Assembly: GCA_900319355.1 (NCBI GenBank)
Contig: ONOC01000008.1
Span: 1 to 56,626, forward strand
From: an uncultured Eubacteriales bacterium
GTDB taxonomy: Bacteria > Bacillota > Clostridia > Lachnospirales > Lachnospiraceae
DNA: 56,626 nt
Direction of reading: 5' to 3'
The position numbers and the translations under genes were made by a program. This document shows positions 44,596-55,236 of the stretch, one piece after another. The notes beneath the pieces were generated by a model that had not been told where the DNA came from, searched no databases, and saw only the letters and a list, made by a program, of their open reading frames with translations. How positions within the stretch are numbered: the first letter of the stretch is position 1; every line of letters begins with the position of its first letter.

Positions 44596-44940
44596 GAAGC
44601 AGAGCGTGTGATCGCGGCCGTCAGTGCCGAAAGGCGGCGGCTGAGGAAAGTCCGGGCTTCACAGGGCAGGATGCCGGATAACGTCCGGCGGGAGCGATCC
44701 CCGAGATAGCGCCACAGAGAACAGACCGCCGCTGATGCGGTAAGGGTGAAACGGCAGTGTAAGAGACTACCGGTGGAGCGGTAACGTCCCGCGCATGGCA
44801 AGCCTCATCTGAAGCAAGACCGAAACGAAAGGAACTGGCTGCCCGTCATATCTTTCAGGTTGGTCGCTTGAGCTTCCCGGTAACGGGAAGAGTCAGACAG
44901 ATGATCACACACGACATAACCCGGCTTACAGCTCTGCTTC
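44596..44940 (+). ncRNA. rnpB: RNase P RNA, bacterial class A
   Basis: Catalytic RNA that trims tRNA 5' leaders. The ends pair as GAAGCAGAGC/GCTCTGCTTC (P1). The hallmark GAGGAAAGTCCGGGC (CR-I region), CACAGGGCAGGATGCCGG, GAGAACAGACCGCC, GGTAAGGGTGAAACGG, the AGAGACTACCGG segment and the 3' conserved ACATAACCCGGCTTACAG are all present. Length about 345 nt. It follows RptB copy 1 and has its own promoter and a downstream terminator. Confidence 0.95.
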
Positions 44941-44947
44941 CATGATA

Positions 44948-44961
44948 AGTTACACGTAACT
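44948..44961 (+). other. Perfect dyad after rnpB
   Basis: AGTTAC-AC-GTAACT directly follows the RNase P RNA 3' end. Possible processing or protein-binding site; unassigned. Confidence 0.35.
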
Positions 44962-45039
44962 GAATTTTGCGGGGCTTGGATTCATGTATCTGATCAGAAC
45001 CGGAAAACCGGAACGGCAATACAGACAGGAAGATAAGAA

Positions 45040-45073
45040 GGTTGTCACATTTTCAGATGTGACAGCCTTTTTT
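45040..45073 (+). terminator. Terminator between rnpB and pyrB
   Basis: GGTTGTCACAT/ATGTGACAGCC, 11 bp with one T-G pair, then six T. It would end rnpB transcription; it could also act as an attenuator of pyrBI, for which no separate promoter is obvious. Confidence 0.85.
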
Positions 45074-45128
45074 GTGGCCTGAAAAAGACGGCACCGCAGT
45101 TCTTCTTCATTCAGAGGAGGCATGAGAG

Positions 45129-46103
45129 ATGCGAAAACTGAAACACCTTCGGCATGTGATGTCACCGCTTGATCTGTCCGTGCAGGAACTGGATCAGATC
45201 ATGGATCTGGCGGAGGATATGGAACAGAATCCGGAAAAGTACGCGCATGTATGTGATGGACTGAAACTTGCCACTCTTTTCTATGAACCGAGCACCAGAA
45301 CCAGACTCAGCTTTGAGTCGGCGATGCTGAATATGGGAGGACAGGTCATCGGCTTCCATTCGGGCAATACGAGTTCGGCGACCAAGGGAGAGAGCGTGGC
45401 GGACACGATCCGCGTCGTCAGCTGCTTTGCCGATATCTGTGCGATCCGCCACCCGAAAGAGGGTGCGCCCATGGTGGCAGCCAGCAAATCTCTGATCCCC
45501 GTCATCAATGCCGGCGACGGCGGTCATCAGCATCCGACGCAGACGCTGGCCGATCTGATGACCATCAGAAAGCTCAAGGGCAGACTCGGCAATATGACGG
45601 TCGGCATCTGCGGCGATCTGAAATTCGGCCGGACGGTTCATTCCCTGATCAGTGCGCTTGTCCGCTATGAGAACATCCGTTTTGTCCTGATTTCTCCGGA
45701 AGAGCTGCGTCTTCCCGATTACGTCAAGGAAGATGTGCTTGACGCCAACGGCATCAAATACGAGGAAAAAATCCGTCTCGAGGATGCGCTTCCGGATCTG
45801 GACATTCTCTACATGACCAGAGTTCAGAAGGAACGCTTCTTCAACGAAGATGATTATGTGAGAATGAAGGATTTTTATATACTGAATGAGGCGAAGATGC
45901 AGATGGCGCCGAAGGATATGTATGTGCTTCATCCGCTGCCCAGAGTCAATGAAATTTCCGTTGATGTGGATGATGATCCGAGGGCAGCTTATTTCAGGCA
46001 GGTCTACTGGGGCATGTATATGCGGATGGCACTGATGTATACGCTGCTGGAGCTGGGCGATGACCCGGAGACGTCCGGAGAGGCCAAAGGAGGTAAAGCC
46101 TGA
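45129..46103 (+). CDS. pyrB: Aspartate carbamoyltransferase catalytic subunit
   Basis: Commits carbamoyl phosphate and aspartate to pyrimidine synthesis. 324 residues. Carbamoyl-phosphate loop [16 protein letters not shown] (about 48-63), the 80s loop with [28 protein letters not shown], and [10 protein letters not shown] and [10 protein letters not shown] for aspartate. GAGGAGG ribosome binding site. The stop overlaps the pyrI start by one base. Confidence 0.97.
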   Translation: MRKLKHLRHVMSPLDLSVQELDQIMDLAEDMEQNPEKYAHVCDGLKLATLFYEPSTRTRLSFESAMLNMGGQVIGFHSGNTSSATKGESVADTIRVVSCFADICAIRHPKEGAPMVAASKSLIPVINAGDGGHQHPTQTLADLMTIRKLKGRLGNMTVGICGDLKFGRTVHSLISALVRYENIRFVLISPEELRLPDYVKEDVLDANGIKYEEKIRLEDALPDLDILYMTRVQKERFFNEDDYVRMKDFYILNEAKMQMAPKDMYVLHPLPRVNEISVDVDDDPRAAYFRQVYWGMYMRMALMYTLLELGDDPETSGEAKGGKA

Positions 46104-46540
46104 TGCTGAATGTAGGAGCAATCGAAGAAGGATTCGTACTTGACCATATCCGCGCGGGCAAGGCCATGCAGATCTATCATGACCTGAAGCTGGATCAGAT
46201 CGACTGCACGGTTGCCATGATCATGAATGCGCGCAGCAAGAAAATGGGACACAAGGATATTCTGAAGGTGGAATGTCCGATTGACAAGCTCGACCTTTCC
46301 ATCGTCGGCTTTATTGATCCGAATATCACGGTCAATGTGGTTGAACACGGCAAAATTATTGACAAGAAGAAAATCGGCCTGCCGAAGGAAGTACGCAATG
46401 TCATCAAGTGCAGAAATCCGCGCTGCATTACTTCCATTGAGCAGGGACTGGATCAGGTGTTTATCCTGACGGACCCGAAGAGAGCCATCTACCGCTGCAA
46501 GTACTGTGAAGAAAAATACCACGGCCACAGAAGAGACTGA
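46103..46540 (+). CDS. pyrI: Aspartate carbamoyltransferase regulatory subunit
   Basis: Allosteric subunit that binds ATP/CTP and holds the PyrB trimers together. 145 residues. Nucleotide-binding N-terminal domain and a C-terminal zinc domain with four Cys: CRNPRC (about 107-112) and CKYC (about 133-136). ATG at 46103 overlaps the pyrB stop. Confidence 0.96.
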   Translation: MLNVGAIEEGFVLDHIRAGKAMQIYHDLKLDQIDCTVAMIMNARSKKMGHKDILKVECPIDKLDLSIVGFIDPNITVNVVEHGKIIDKKKIGLPKEVRNVIKCRNPRCITSIEQGLDQVFILTDPKRAIYRCKYCEEKYHGHRRD

Positions 46541-46595
46541 TCAGGAATCAGAACATATAACTGAGCAGCAGAACAGATAACGGAGACAAAAACCT

Positions 46596-47906
46596 ATGGA
46601 TCATATTATAAGTAAACTTCTGATTTATGGCAGTATTCCTGAGGACTGCATTCTCGCGCAGCTCGGGGATATCTGCAGGAATGCCAGGGAGAAGACACAG
46701 TCGAAGGATGTGCTTCGTGCACGCTGTTACCGTCAGGTAAAGCGGATTCTGAATATTTCCACGGATTATGCTTTCGATAAAAATCTCTGGCACAACTATC
46801 TGACGTTCCGGCTGATCACGGATGAAAATTCTTTCAGCCTGACCAGTGAGAAGACCGGTGCGGGTGATGGCAGCGTCAATTACTTTGCCAAAAAGGATTT
46901 TGCCGCTTACAGGGATCTTTTTGACTATGATTTCACCTGGCTGGAGCAGTATCTGGATATCGACTGCTTCTCCAGAATCCTTGATTATAAGGCCATTACG
47001 AAACCGGAGCTGATGTACAACAAAAATGTCAGCGAGAAGGTCAGAACGCTCAGCGAGAAGCTGGAGAAGACGACCTCGACAGATGAGTTTTTCGATGCGG
47101 TGACGGGATTTTACAAAGATTACGGCGTGGGTATGTTCGGACTGAACAAAGCCTTCCGTATTGTTTATGATAAAGACGGCACGCCGCAGTTCCAGGCCAT
47201 CAACAACATGGAAGAGGTGTCACTGGATGATCTGGTCGGTTATGAGATTCAGAAGAAGAAGCTCATCGATAATACCCGGGCCTTCGTGGAGGGCAGAGTG
47301 GCCAACAACTGTCTGCTCTACGGAGATTCCGGCACAGGCAAATCCACCTGCATCAAGGGAATCATCAACAGATTTTATCCGGACGGACTCCGTCTGATCG
47401 AGATCTATAAGCATCAGTTCAAGGATCTGTCCAATGTGATCGCAAGGATCAAGAACCGGAATTACAGATTTATCATTTACATGGATGACCTCTCCTTCGA
47501 GGATTTTGAAATTGAATACAAATATCTGAAGGCGGTTATCGAAGGTGACATGGAAACCAAGCCGCAGAATGTACTGATCTATGCGACCTCGAACCGGCGT
47601 CACCTCATCAAAGAGACCTGGAAAGACAGGGATGATGTGGAACACAGCGCCGAGATCCACAAATCAGATACCATGGAAGAGAAGCTTTCCCTGGCCAACC
47701 GTTTCGGCTGCCAGATCAGCTTTACGAGACCCGGCCACGCGGAGTACGAGGAGATCGTGCTCACGCTTGCGCACCGGGCCGGCATTCCCCTTTCCGACGA
47801 GGAGATCAGAGCGGGAGCAAACCGCTGGGAGCTCACGCACGGAGGCAAGTCCGGAAGAACCGCTCAGCAGTACATCAATTATCTGCTGGGACAGGCTGGA
47901 AACTGA
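46596..47906 (+). CDS. DUF815 family AAA+ ATPase
   Basis: 436 residues. N-terminal ~215 residues of unknown fold, then an AAA+ module: Walker A LLYGDSGTGKSTCIKG (about 247), Walker B FIIYMDDLSFEDFE and sensor 1 LIYATSNRRHLI, with an arginine-rich region after it. This pattern matches the DUF815 ATPases, widespread and without a firm role. It is soluble. A CGGAGA site precedes ATG 46596. It follows pyrBI by 55 nt and may be in that operon; a strong terminator follows. Confidence 0.85.
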   Translation: MDHIISKLLIYGSIPEDCILAQLGDICRNAREKTQSKDVLRARCYRQVKRILNISTDYAFDKNLWHNYLTFRLITDENSFSLTSEKTGAGDGSVNYFAKKDFAAYRDLFDYDFTWLEQYLDIDCFSRILDYKAITKPELMYNKNVSEKVRTLSEKLEKTTSTDEFFDAVTGFYKDYGVGMFGLNKAFRIVYDKDGTPQFQAINNMEEVSLDDLVGYEIQKKKLIDNTRAFVEGRVANNCLLYGDSGTGKSTCIKGIINRFYPDGLRLIEIYKHQFKDLSNVIARIKNRNYRFIIYMDDLSFEDFEIEYKYLKAVIEGDMETKPQNVLIYATSNRRHLIKETWKDRDDVEHSAEIHKSDTMEEKLSLANRFGCQISFTRPGHAEYEEIVLTLAHRAGIPLSDEEIRAGANRWELTHGGKSGRTAQQYINYLLGQAGN

Positions 47907-47915
47907 AGAGATACA

Positions 47916-47958
47916 GGCCGTGCGGCAACATGACAATGTTTCCGCACGGCCTTTTTTT
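47916..47958 (+). terminator. Terminator after the DUF815 gene
   Basis: Perfect 10-bp stem GGCCGTGCGG/CCGCACGGCC, 16-nt loop, seven T. It directly abuts RptA copy 3. Confidence 0.92.
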
Positions 47959-47960
47959 AT

Positions 47961-48100
47961 ATAGTAAACCCCATACTATAAATCGTGCCACATACTGTAT
48001 TAAGCCAGCTGCTTTGTTGCTTCGCAACTCTCGCAGCTGCCACATGTGACCGACTTCGTCGGTCTGACGCAGCGTTCGCCTCACCGCATCACACTTCGTG
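47961..48100 (-). repeat. RptA dispersed element, copy 3 (inverted, diverged)
   Basis: Read on the minus strand it matches copy 1 from CACGAAGTGTGATGCGG onward. GACCGAC-gaa-GTCGGTC keeps its stem. The two-tier hairpin has different bases but still pairs: outer CAGCTGC/GCAGCTG, inner GTTGC-gaa-GCAAC. The tail keeps CTTAATACAG and has TATAGT 17 bp after TTAATA, then a terminal hairpin ATAGTA/TACTAT. It lies between the DUF815 terminator and the pheA promoter. Confidence 0.85.
47975..48003 (-). promoter_or_regulatory. Promoter-like sequence in RptA copy 3
   Basis: On the minus strand, TTAATA (48003-47998), 17 bp, TATAGT (47980-47975). It would transcribe into the DUF815 terminator region, antisense to the gene. 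Confidence 0.3.
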
Positions 48101-48139
48101 TAAACGTGACGTTAACCGGAATATAAAAACGGGTTAATA

Positions 48140-48168
48140 TTTCAAATATGATTTGTTTTTGATATAAT
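48140..48168 (+). promoter_or_regulatory. Promoter of pheA
   Basis: TTTCAA (48140-48145), 17 bp, TATAAT (48163-48168) with an extended TG at 48160-48161. A TTAACC/GGTTAA dyad lies just upstream (near 48112-48136). Confidence 0.7.
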
Positions 48169-48224
48169 TTCTGATTAGATTAGATACGGACATGCACAGT
48201 GCATGGAGGATGAAGGGGATTCAG

Positions 48225-49355
48225 ATGTCGGAGCTTGATAAATACAGGGAAGAAATCGATGATACGGACAGCCGGATCATTGATCTGTTTCAGCACAGAA
48301 TTGAACTTTCGGAAAAGGTTGCGGAATACAAAATCCGGACCGGCAAGGCGGTTTATGACGCGAGGCGTGAAAAAGACAAGCTGGCCAGCGTGACGGAGAA
48401 GGCCGGGAATTCCTTCAACCGCCAGGCCCTTCAGCAGCTTTTTGAGCAGCTCATGGCAATCAGCCGCCGCCGTCAGTATCAGCTGATGACGGAAAACGGC
48501 GTGCCTCTGCCGTTTGACTACCGTACGCTTGACAGACTGTATTTTCATGACGCGAAGGTTGTTTTTCAGGGCGTCGAAGGTGCATACAGCTTTGAGGCCA
48601 TGAAACAGTTCTTTGATAATACCATCGAGACACAGCACGTCCGTACCTGGCGGGAGGCGATGAAACTTGTCAGCAGCGAGCAGGCGGATTATGCGGTCCT
48701 TCCGATCGAGAACTCCACGGCGGGAAGTGTCTCCGATATTTATGATCTTCTTCTGGAATTTGATAATTACATTGTCGGAGAGCAGATTCTGAAAATCGAT
48801 CATATGCTGATGGCGCTGCCGGGTGCGTCGATGGACAGCATCAGGACGGTGTATTCTCATCCTCAGGCGCTGGCACAGTGCAGGGATTTTCTGGCGGCTC
48901 ACCCGGAGTGGAAACAGGTCCGCGTACTGAATACGGCGATGGCAGCCGAGAAGGTGGCCCGGGAGGGCAGGACGGATCAGGCTGCGATCGCAAGCCGTTC
49001 CGCTGCGGAATGCTTCAGCCTGAACATTCTGAAGGACGGAGGACTTTCCGCAGAGAAAAACTCCACCAGATTTGTGATTGTTTCACACAACAGGGCATTT
49101 GTGAAGGATGCGGGAAAAGTCAGCATCTGCTTCGGTCTGCCTCATGAATGCGGTACGCTCTACAACATGCTGTCGCATTTCATCTTCAATGGTCTGAACA
49201 TGACCAAAATTGAATCCAGACCGGTTCCTGACAGACCTTTCGAATATCGTTTCTTCATAGATTTCGAGGGCAATCTTTCCGATGCAGCCGTGCGCAATGC
49301 GCTGCGCGGTATTCAGGCGGAAGCCGTCGGACTCCGTCTGCTCGGGAATTACTGA
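48225..49355 (+). CDS. pheA: Bifunctional chorismate mutase/prephenate dehydratase
   Basis: Turns chorismate into prephenate, then phenylpyruvate, for phenylalanine. 376 residues: chorismate mutase (about 1-90; LDKYREEIDDTDSRIIDLF and the RxxVxxYK-like segment), prephenate dehydratase (about 105-285; FQGVEGAYSFEAM, LPIENSTAGSV, and the catalytic NSTRFVIV) and a C-terminal ACT domain (about 295-376) for phenylalanine feedback. ATG 48225 follows AAGGGG; an upstream in-frame ATG (48192) has no ribosome binding site. Confidence 0.94.
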   Translation: MSELDKYREEIDDTDSRIIDLFQHRIELSEKVAEYKIRTGKAVYDARREKDKLASVTEKAGNSFNRQALQQLFEQLMAISRRRQYQLMTENGVPLPFDYRTLDRLYFHDAKVVFQGVEGAYSFEAMKQFFDNTIETQHVRTWREAMKLVSSEQADYAVLPIENSTAGSVSDIYDLLLEFDNYIVGEQILKIDHMLMALPGASMDSIRTVYSHPQALAQCRDFLAAHPEWKQVRVLNTAMAAEKVAREGRTDQAAIASRSAAECFSLNILKDGGLSAEKNSTRFVIVSHNRAFVKDAGKVSICFGLPHECGTLYNMLSHFIFNGLNMTKIESRPVPDRPFEYRFFIDFEGNLSDAAVRNALRGIQAEAVGLRLLGNY

Positions 49356-49392
49356 ATAAAGCCGTCGTCAGGCAGGCGGAAGAGGAGGGAGC

Positions 49393-50946
49393 ATGGCAGT
49401 CACACTTTTTGCGGCGATCGATATTGGTACCTACGATGTCTCGCTGGAGATTTTTGAAATATCCCCGAAAGAGGGAATACACAGCATAGACCGGATCAGA
49501 CACAGACTGGAACTCGGCAAAGAGGCTTTCTCGGATGAGCGCAGGATCAGTCCCGAAATGCTGGATGAACTCTGCGACATCCTGAATGATTTCAAAAGGA
49601 TCATGAAGGGATACAGGGTGGATGACTGGCAGGCCATCGCAACAACGGCCATCCGGGAGGCGAAGAATGATCTGTTCATCCTCGGAAAAATCCGCCAGAC
49701 GACGGGCTTTGAGGTGAGAATCCTCAGCAACTCCGAGCAGAGATTCCTGACCTACAAGGCCATTGCCTCCATCGAGAGTAATTTTGAGGATATGATCCGT
49801 CAGGGAACGGCCATCATCGACGTCGGCGGCGGCAGTTCGCAGATTTCGGTTTTCGACCATTCACAGCTGATCTGTTCCCGGAACCTGAAGATGGGCAGCC
49901 TCAGAATCAGAGAACAGCTTTCCGAAGCCGGCATGGAAAATGCGGATTACGAGGAAAAGGTAAAAGAACTGATCGAATATCATATCCGGAGTTTCCGTGA
50001 CATGTATCTCACCGACCATCGCATTGAGAATATTATTTTCTCCGGCGGAGGCTTTCTGACGAACATGCTTTTCCGGGATCCCAGGCATAAAAACCGCGGG
50101 ACCCGTGTGCTGACGCGCGAGGATTTTGCCAGATGGTACACAAAGATTGAACGCAAATCCCTGCAGGAGCTTGCCATTCAGAATGGTATCACGATGGAAT
50201 ATGCATCGCTGGTGCGTCCGACAGCCATTATTTTCCAGAGGATTGTCCAGCTGTTCAATCCGACGACGATCTGGGCGCCGGGCACGCATATTTCCAGAGG
50301 CATTGCCTATGAATATGCCGAGAAAAAGGGCATTCTGAAGGCAAAACATGATTTTGACAATGACATTGTCACCTGCTCATGGCATATTGCTCACCGTTAC
50401 GGGGTGAACATTCCTCACGTGGAGAACATGGAGATGACGGCACTGGCGATTTTTGATGCGATGAAGCCGCTGCACGGTATGGGAGACCGGGAGAAGCTGA
50501 TGCTCCGCGTGGCCGTCATGCTGCACGACTGCGGCAAGTATATCAGCTACAATGACGTCGGTGACAATACCTATAACATCATCATGAGCAATGAGATCAT
50601 CGGACTGACGCATACGGAGCGCGAGATGATCGCACTTTCCGGACGCTATATGACAGAGGAACTGGATGAGTTTCAGGATATCGCGGAATGGTCGAGCATC
50701 AACAAGCGCGAATATGTGAGAGTGGCGGAATTTACGGCGATGATCCGGCTGGCCAATGCGATGGACCGGAGTCATCTGCAGAAAATCCGCGCCGTCAGCT
50801 GTGAACTGAAGAAGAAAAAACTGGTGATCAGTGTGGATGTAACGAGTGACTTTTCTCTGGAGAGCGGACTCATTGAGGGTGAGGTGGATTTCTTCAATGA
50901 GGTATTCGGAATCCTTCCGGTCATCCGTTCCAGAAGAGTACTGTAA
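49393..50946 (+). CDS. ppx: Ppx/GppA-type phosphatase with HD domain (exopolyphosphatase)
   Basis: Degrades polyphosphate from the ends, or hydrolyses pppGpp. 517 residues: an actin-like ASKHA module (FAAIDIGTYDVSLEIFE, then TAIIDVGGGSSQISVF near 137) and a C-terminal HD-type helical domain with LHDCGKYISY (about 376). AGGAGGG ribosome binding site. Adjacent to ppk, 33 nt away, so synthesis and breakdown of polyphosphate are encoded together. Confidence 0.9.
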   Translation: MAVTLFAAIDIGTYDVSLEIFEISPKEGIHSIDRIRHRLELGKEAFSDERRISPEMLDELCDILNDFKRIMKGYRVDDWQAIATTAIREAKNDLFILGKIRQTTGFEVRILSNSEQRFLTYKAIASIESNFEDMIRQGTAIIDVGGGSSQISVFDHSQLICSRNLKMGSLRIREQLSEAGMENADYEEKVKELIEYHIRSFRDMYLTDHRIENIIFSGGGFLTNMLFRDPRHKNRGTRVLTREDFARWYTKIERKSLQELAIQNGITMEYASLVRPTAIIFQRIVQLFNPTTIWAPGTHISRGIAYEYAEKKGILKAKHDFDNDIVTCSWHIAHRYGVNIPHVENMEMTALAIFDAMKPLHGMGDREKLMLRVAVMLHDCGKYISYNDVGDNTYNIIMSNEIIGLTHTEREMIALSGRYMTEELDEFQDIAEWSSINKREYVRVAEFTAMIRLANAMDRSHLQKIRAVSCELKKKKLVISVDVTSDFSLESGLIEGEVDFFNEVFGILPVIRSRRVL

Positions 50947-50979
50947 GAATATGGCTGTCATCAATGATGGAGGAAGAAA

Positions 50980-53124
50980 ATGCTGGACGAGTACAAGAAG
51001 TATGCCGTTCCTGAAAATTACTGGAACAGAGAGCTTTCGTGGATTGATTTTGACGAGAGAATTCTCAGCGAGGCGGAGGATGAGCGGATTCCGCTCTTCG
51101 AGAGGCTGAAATTCGAGAGCATCGTGTCATCGAATCTGGATGAGTTTTACATGGTCCGGGTCGCTTCTCTGAAGGATATGGTGCATACCGGCTATGACAA
51201 ACCGGACCTTGCGGGCATGACGCCGAAGCAGCAGCTGGAGGCGATTACGGTAAAAAATCACGACCTCGTCAGAAGACAGTATAAAAATTACCGCACGGGA
51301 CTGCTGCCGGCACTGAGACAGGCGGGCCTGCACATCTATGACAATGAGGAATCTCTGACTGAGGCTCAGGAGAAGTATATCGATGAGTATTTCGACAGCA
51401 ATATCTATCCTGTGCTGACGCCGATGGCCATGGATTCTTCCAGACCGTTCCCGCTGATCAGAAATAAAACACTGAACATCGGTGCGCTGATCCGCAAGAA
51501 AAACGAAAAAGAGGGCAGAGAATTTTTTGCTACCGTTCAGGTTCCGTCTGTCCTGCCCAGATTCATAGATCTCCCGGAAGAGGATGGTTCGAAGTCGATC
51601 ATTCTGATGGATGAGGTGATCGAACACAATATCAGCAAGCTCTTTCTTGGCTACGATGTCATCTGCACACAGCCGTACCGCATTATGAGAAATGCGGAGC
51701 TCGGCATCGATGAGGATGAGGCGGCCGATCTGCTGGTGGAAATCAGCAAGTCACTGAAAAAACGCCAGTGGGGCGAGGTCATCAGGCTTGAGGTGGAGGA
51801 TGGCATTGAACCGGATCTCCTCAGAATTCTCAAGGAAGAATTCCGTGTAAAAGAGGATGATATTTTCTATATCGACGGGCCGATCGATCTGACCTTCCTG
51901 ATGAAAGCATACGGCATTCCGGGCTTCGACAGATACAAAATCCCGCAGCACACACCCGCTGAGGTGCCGGAGCTGCAGAATGACGACGATATTTTTACCA
52001 ATATCCGGAAGGGAGATATTTTCCTTCATCATCCCTATCAGTCGTTCCAGCCTGTCGTGGATTTTGTCCGTGAGGCGGCACGGGATCCGAAGGTTCTTGC
52101 CATCAAGCAGACGCTGTACCGGGTCTCCGGTCATTCCCCGATCATTGCGGCGCTGGCCGAGGCGGCAGAAAACGGCAAGCAGGTAACGGCGCTTGTCGAG
52201 CTGAAGGCCAGATTTGATGAGGAGAACAATATTGTCTGGGCACAGAAGCTGGAGAAAGCCGGCTGCCATGTCATCTATGGCCTGGTCGGACTGAAGACGC
52301 ACAGCAAAATCACGCTTGTTGTCAGAAAAGAAGAGGACGGCATCCGCCGCTACGTGCACCTGGGCACAGGAAACTATAATGATTCCACGGCGAAGCTCTA
52401 TACGGACTGCGGAATTCTGACCTGCGACGAAGGAATCGGTCAGGATGCGACGGCTGTCTTCAATATGATTTCCGGATATTCCGAGCCGGAGTCCTGGAAC
52501 GATCTTCTGGTCGCTCCGATCTGGATGAGAGACAGGTTCCTTCATCTGATCCGCATGGAGGAAAAGCACGCCAGGGAAGGCCGGAAGGCGAGGATTGTCG
52601 CGAAAATGAATTCACTCTGTGACCGTGAGATCATCGCAGCACTCTACAAAGCTTCCGCGGCCGGGGTAAAAATCGATCTCATCATCCGCGGCATCTGCTG
52701 TCTGAAGGTGGGCATCCCGGGCATCAGTGAGAATATCACCGTGCGTTCCATCGTCGGAAACTATCTCGAGCATGCGAGAATTTTCTATTTCTACAATGAC
52801 GGCGCGGAAGATGTCTTTATGGGATCGGCGGACTGGATGCCGAGAAACCTTGACAAGCGTGTCGAGATTGTCTTCCCGCTGCTGAAAGATAATCTGAAGC
52901 GGGAGGCCATGAACATCCTGCATATTCAGCTGGCGGACAACTGCAAGGCGAGAGTCATGCAGCCTGACGGTTCCTATGTTCAGCTGACACCGAAGGAGGG
53001 GGAGACGCCGCTTTCGGCACAGAAGTATTTCTGCGATTACGCGGACAGCAAGGTAAAAAAAGAAGAAGTGAGGGAGACCCGTATCTTCCGTCCGGCCGTA
53101 CCCAAAACAGAAAGTGAAGAGTAG
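50980..53124 (+). CDS. ppk: Polyphosphate kinase 1
   Basis: Polymerises the terminal phosphate of ATP into polyphosphate. 714 residues, four domains. N-terminal NRELSWIDFDERILSEA, middle HHPYQSFQPVVDFV, the autophosphorylated His in GLKTHSKITLVV (about 447), HLGTGNYNDSTAKLYTD, and the second active-site His in YLEHARIFYF, then GSADWMPRNLDKRVE. GGAGG ribosome binding site. Confidence 0.96.
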   Translation: MLDEYKKYAVPENYWNRELSWIDFDERILSEAEDERIPLFERLKFESIVSSNLDEFYMVRVASLKDMVHTGYDKPDLAGMTPKQQLEAITVKNHDLVRRQYKNYRTGLLPALRQAGLHIYDNEESLTEAQEKYIDEYFDSNIYPVLTPMAMDSSRPFPLIRNKTLNIGALIRKKNEKEGREFFATVQVPSVLPRFIDLPEEDGSKSIILMDEVIEHNISKLFLGYDVICTQPYRIMRNAELGIDEDEAADLLVEISKSLKKRQWGEVIRLEVEDGIEPDLLRILKEEFRVKEDDIFYIDGPIDLTFLMKAYGIPGFDRYKIPQHTPAEVPELQNDDDIFTNIRKGDIFLHHPYQSFQPVVDFVREAARDPKVLAIKQTLYRVSGHSPIIAALAEAAENGKQVTALVELKARFDEENNIVWAQKLEKAGCHVIYGLVGLKTHSKITLVVRKEEDGIRRYVHLGTGNYNDSTAKLYTDCGILTCDEGIGQDATAVFNMISGYSEPESWNDLLVAPIWMRDRFLHLIRMEEKHAREGRKARIVAKMNSLCDREIIAALYKASAAGVKIDLIIRGICCLKVGIPGISENITVRSIVGNYLEHARIFYFYNDGAEDVFMGSADWMPRNLDKRVEIVFPLLKDNLKREAMNILHIQLADNCKARVMQPDGSYVQLTPKEGETPLSAQKYFCDYADSKVKKEEVRETRIFRPAVPKTESEE

Positions 53125-53143
53125 GTGAAAATAATTCACCCTG

Positions 53144-53172
53144 TTGACAAACAGAATTTGTCATTATAGAAT
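53144..53172 (+). promoter_or_regulatory. Promoter of ilvN with overlapping dyad
   Basis: TTGACA (53144-53149), 17 bp, TAGAAT (53167-53172). A perfect inverted repeat GACAAA-N5-TTTGTC (53146-53162) overlaps the -35 and spacer, where a repressor would block polymerase. Confidence 0.85.
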
Positions 53173-53200
53173 AGGACACGATGTTTGAGGAAGAAAGGAT

Positions 53201-53710
53201 ATGGCTTTTATGAAACAGCGTATTCTGTCACTTCTTGTTGACAATACCTCGGGCGTGCTCTCAAGAATCGCCGGCCTGTTTTCACGGCGCGGTTACAATA
53301 TTGACAGCATCACCGCAGGCGTGACGATGGATCCGAGATTTACGAGAATCACCATCGTAACAAGCGGCGATGATCTGGTGCTGGAGCAGATCACCCGTCA
53401 GGTGGAAAAACAGGAAGATGTCCGTCATGTGAAGATCCTGAATATGGACGACAGCGTGATCCGGGAGATGATCCTTGTGAAGGTGAAGGCTTCCGAATCG
53501 GAGCGCCAGGATGTTATCGCTCTGGCAAACGTGTTCCGCGCGAATATCGTGGATGTCGGTCCTGAATCGCTGATCATTGAGCTGACAGGAAGCAAGAGCA
53601 AGATCGATGCTTTCATTGATCTGCTTTCCGGCCATGAGATTCTCGAGCTGGCCCGCACAGGGGCGGCAGGTCTCCGCAGAGGTGCGGACGACGTGATCTG
53701 GCTCGACTGA
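53201..53710 (+). CDS. ilvN: Acetolactate synthase small (regulatory) subunit
   Basis: Binds valine and regulates acetohydroxyacid synthase in branched-chain amino-acid synthesis. 169 residues, N-terminal ACT domain (LLVDNTSGVLSRIAGLFSRR, RGYNIDSI) and C-terminal domain (RANIVDVGPESLIIELTG). The large subunit ilvB is not in this window. AAAGGA ribosome binding site; ilvC follows after ~200 nt. Confidence 0.94.
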   Translation: MAFMKQRILSLLVDNTSGVLSRIAGLFSRRGYNIDSITAGVTMDPRFTRITIVTSGDDLVLEQITRQVEKQEDVRHVKILNMDDSVIREMILVKVKASESERQDVIALANVFRANIVDVGPESLIIELTGSKSKIDAFIDLLSGHEILELARTGAAGLRRGADDVIWLD

Positions 53711-54934
<1,224 letters not shown>

Positions 54935-54958
54935 TCAGAAAACTGACAGGTATCATGA

Positions 54959-54990
54959 GGACATCACAGGAAACTGTGGTGTCCTTTTTT
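54959..54990 (+). terminator. Terminator after ilvC
   Basis: GGACATCACAG-gaaa-CTGTGGTGTCC, 11-bp stem with one A-G mismatch, GNRA-like loop, then six T. Confidence 0.92.
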
Positions 54991-55025
54991 GTTCCGACTC
55001 TCGGGTGTCAGGAGATGCTGAGGCA

Positions 55026-55236
55026 ACGGCCGCCGGATGCATCATCCTTTTCGCTCCGGTCACATTCGCCGTGTATCTCCGGCGGTCATTCTCGCCTGAA
55101 CGGCGGCGCTGCGGAACGCGCCTGCTGACGCAGGCTTGAACGGGTCCTCGCGCTGATCGCCTTATCAGGCTCGACTGACCGGGAGATACATCGGCTCTGT
55201 GAAGTCGCTCAAAGGATGACAGCATCCGGTGGCCGT
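55026..55236 (+). repeat. RptB fold-back element, copy 2
   Basis: Second copy of the 44242-44454 element, same orientation, about 91% identical. The outer arms here are ACGGCCGCCGGATGC and GCATCCGGTGGCCGT. Where copy 1 has A-T or T-A pairs in this stem, copy 2 has G-T, C-G or G-C, with both arms altered. The inner ACCTGA/TCAGGT of copy 1 is GCCTGA/TCAGGC here. It lies between the ilvC terminator and the leuC promoter. Confidence 0.9.

Noticed and set aside
45040..45128. PyrR-type attenuator before pyrB
   Set aside because: A terminator is present, but I see no PyrR-binding loop or antiterminator. It fits better as the rnpB terminator, though attenuation cannot be excluded.
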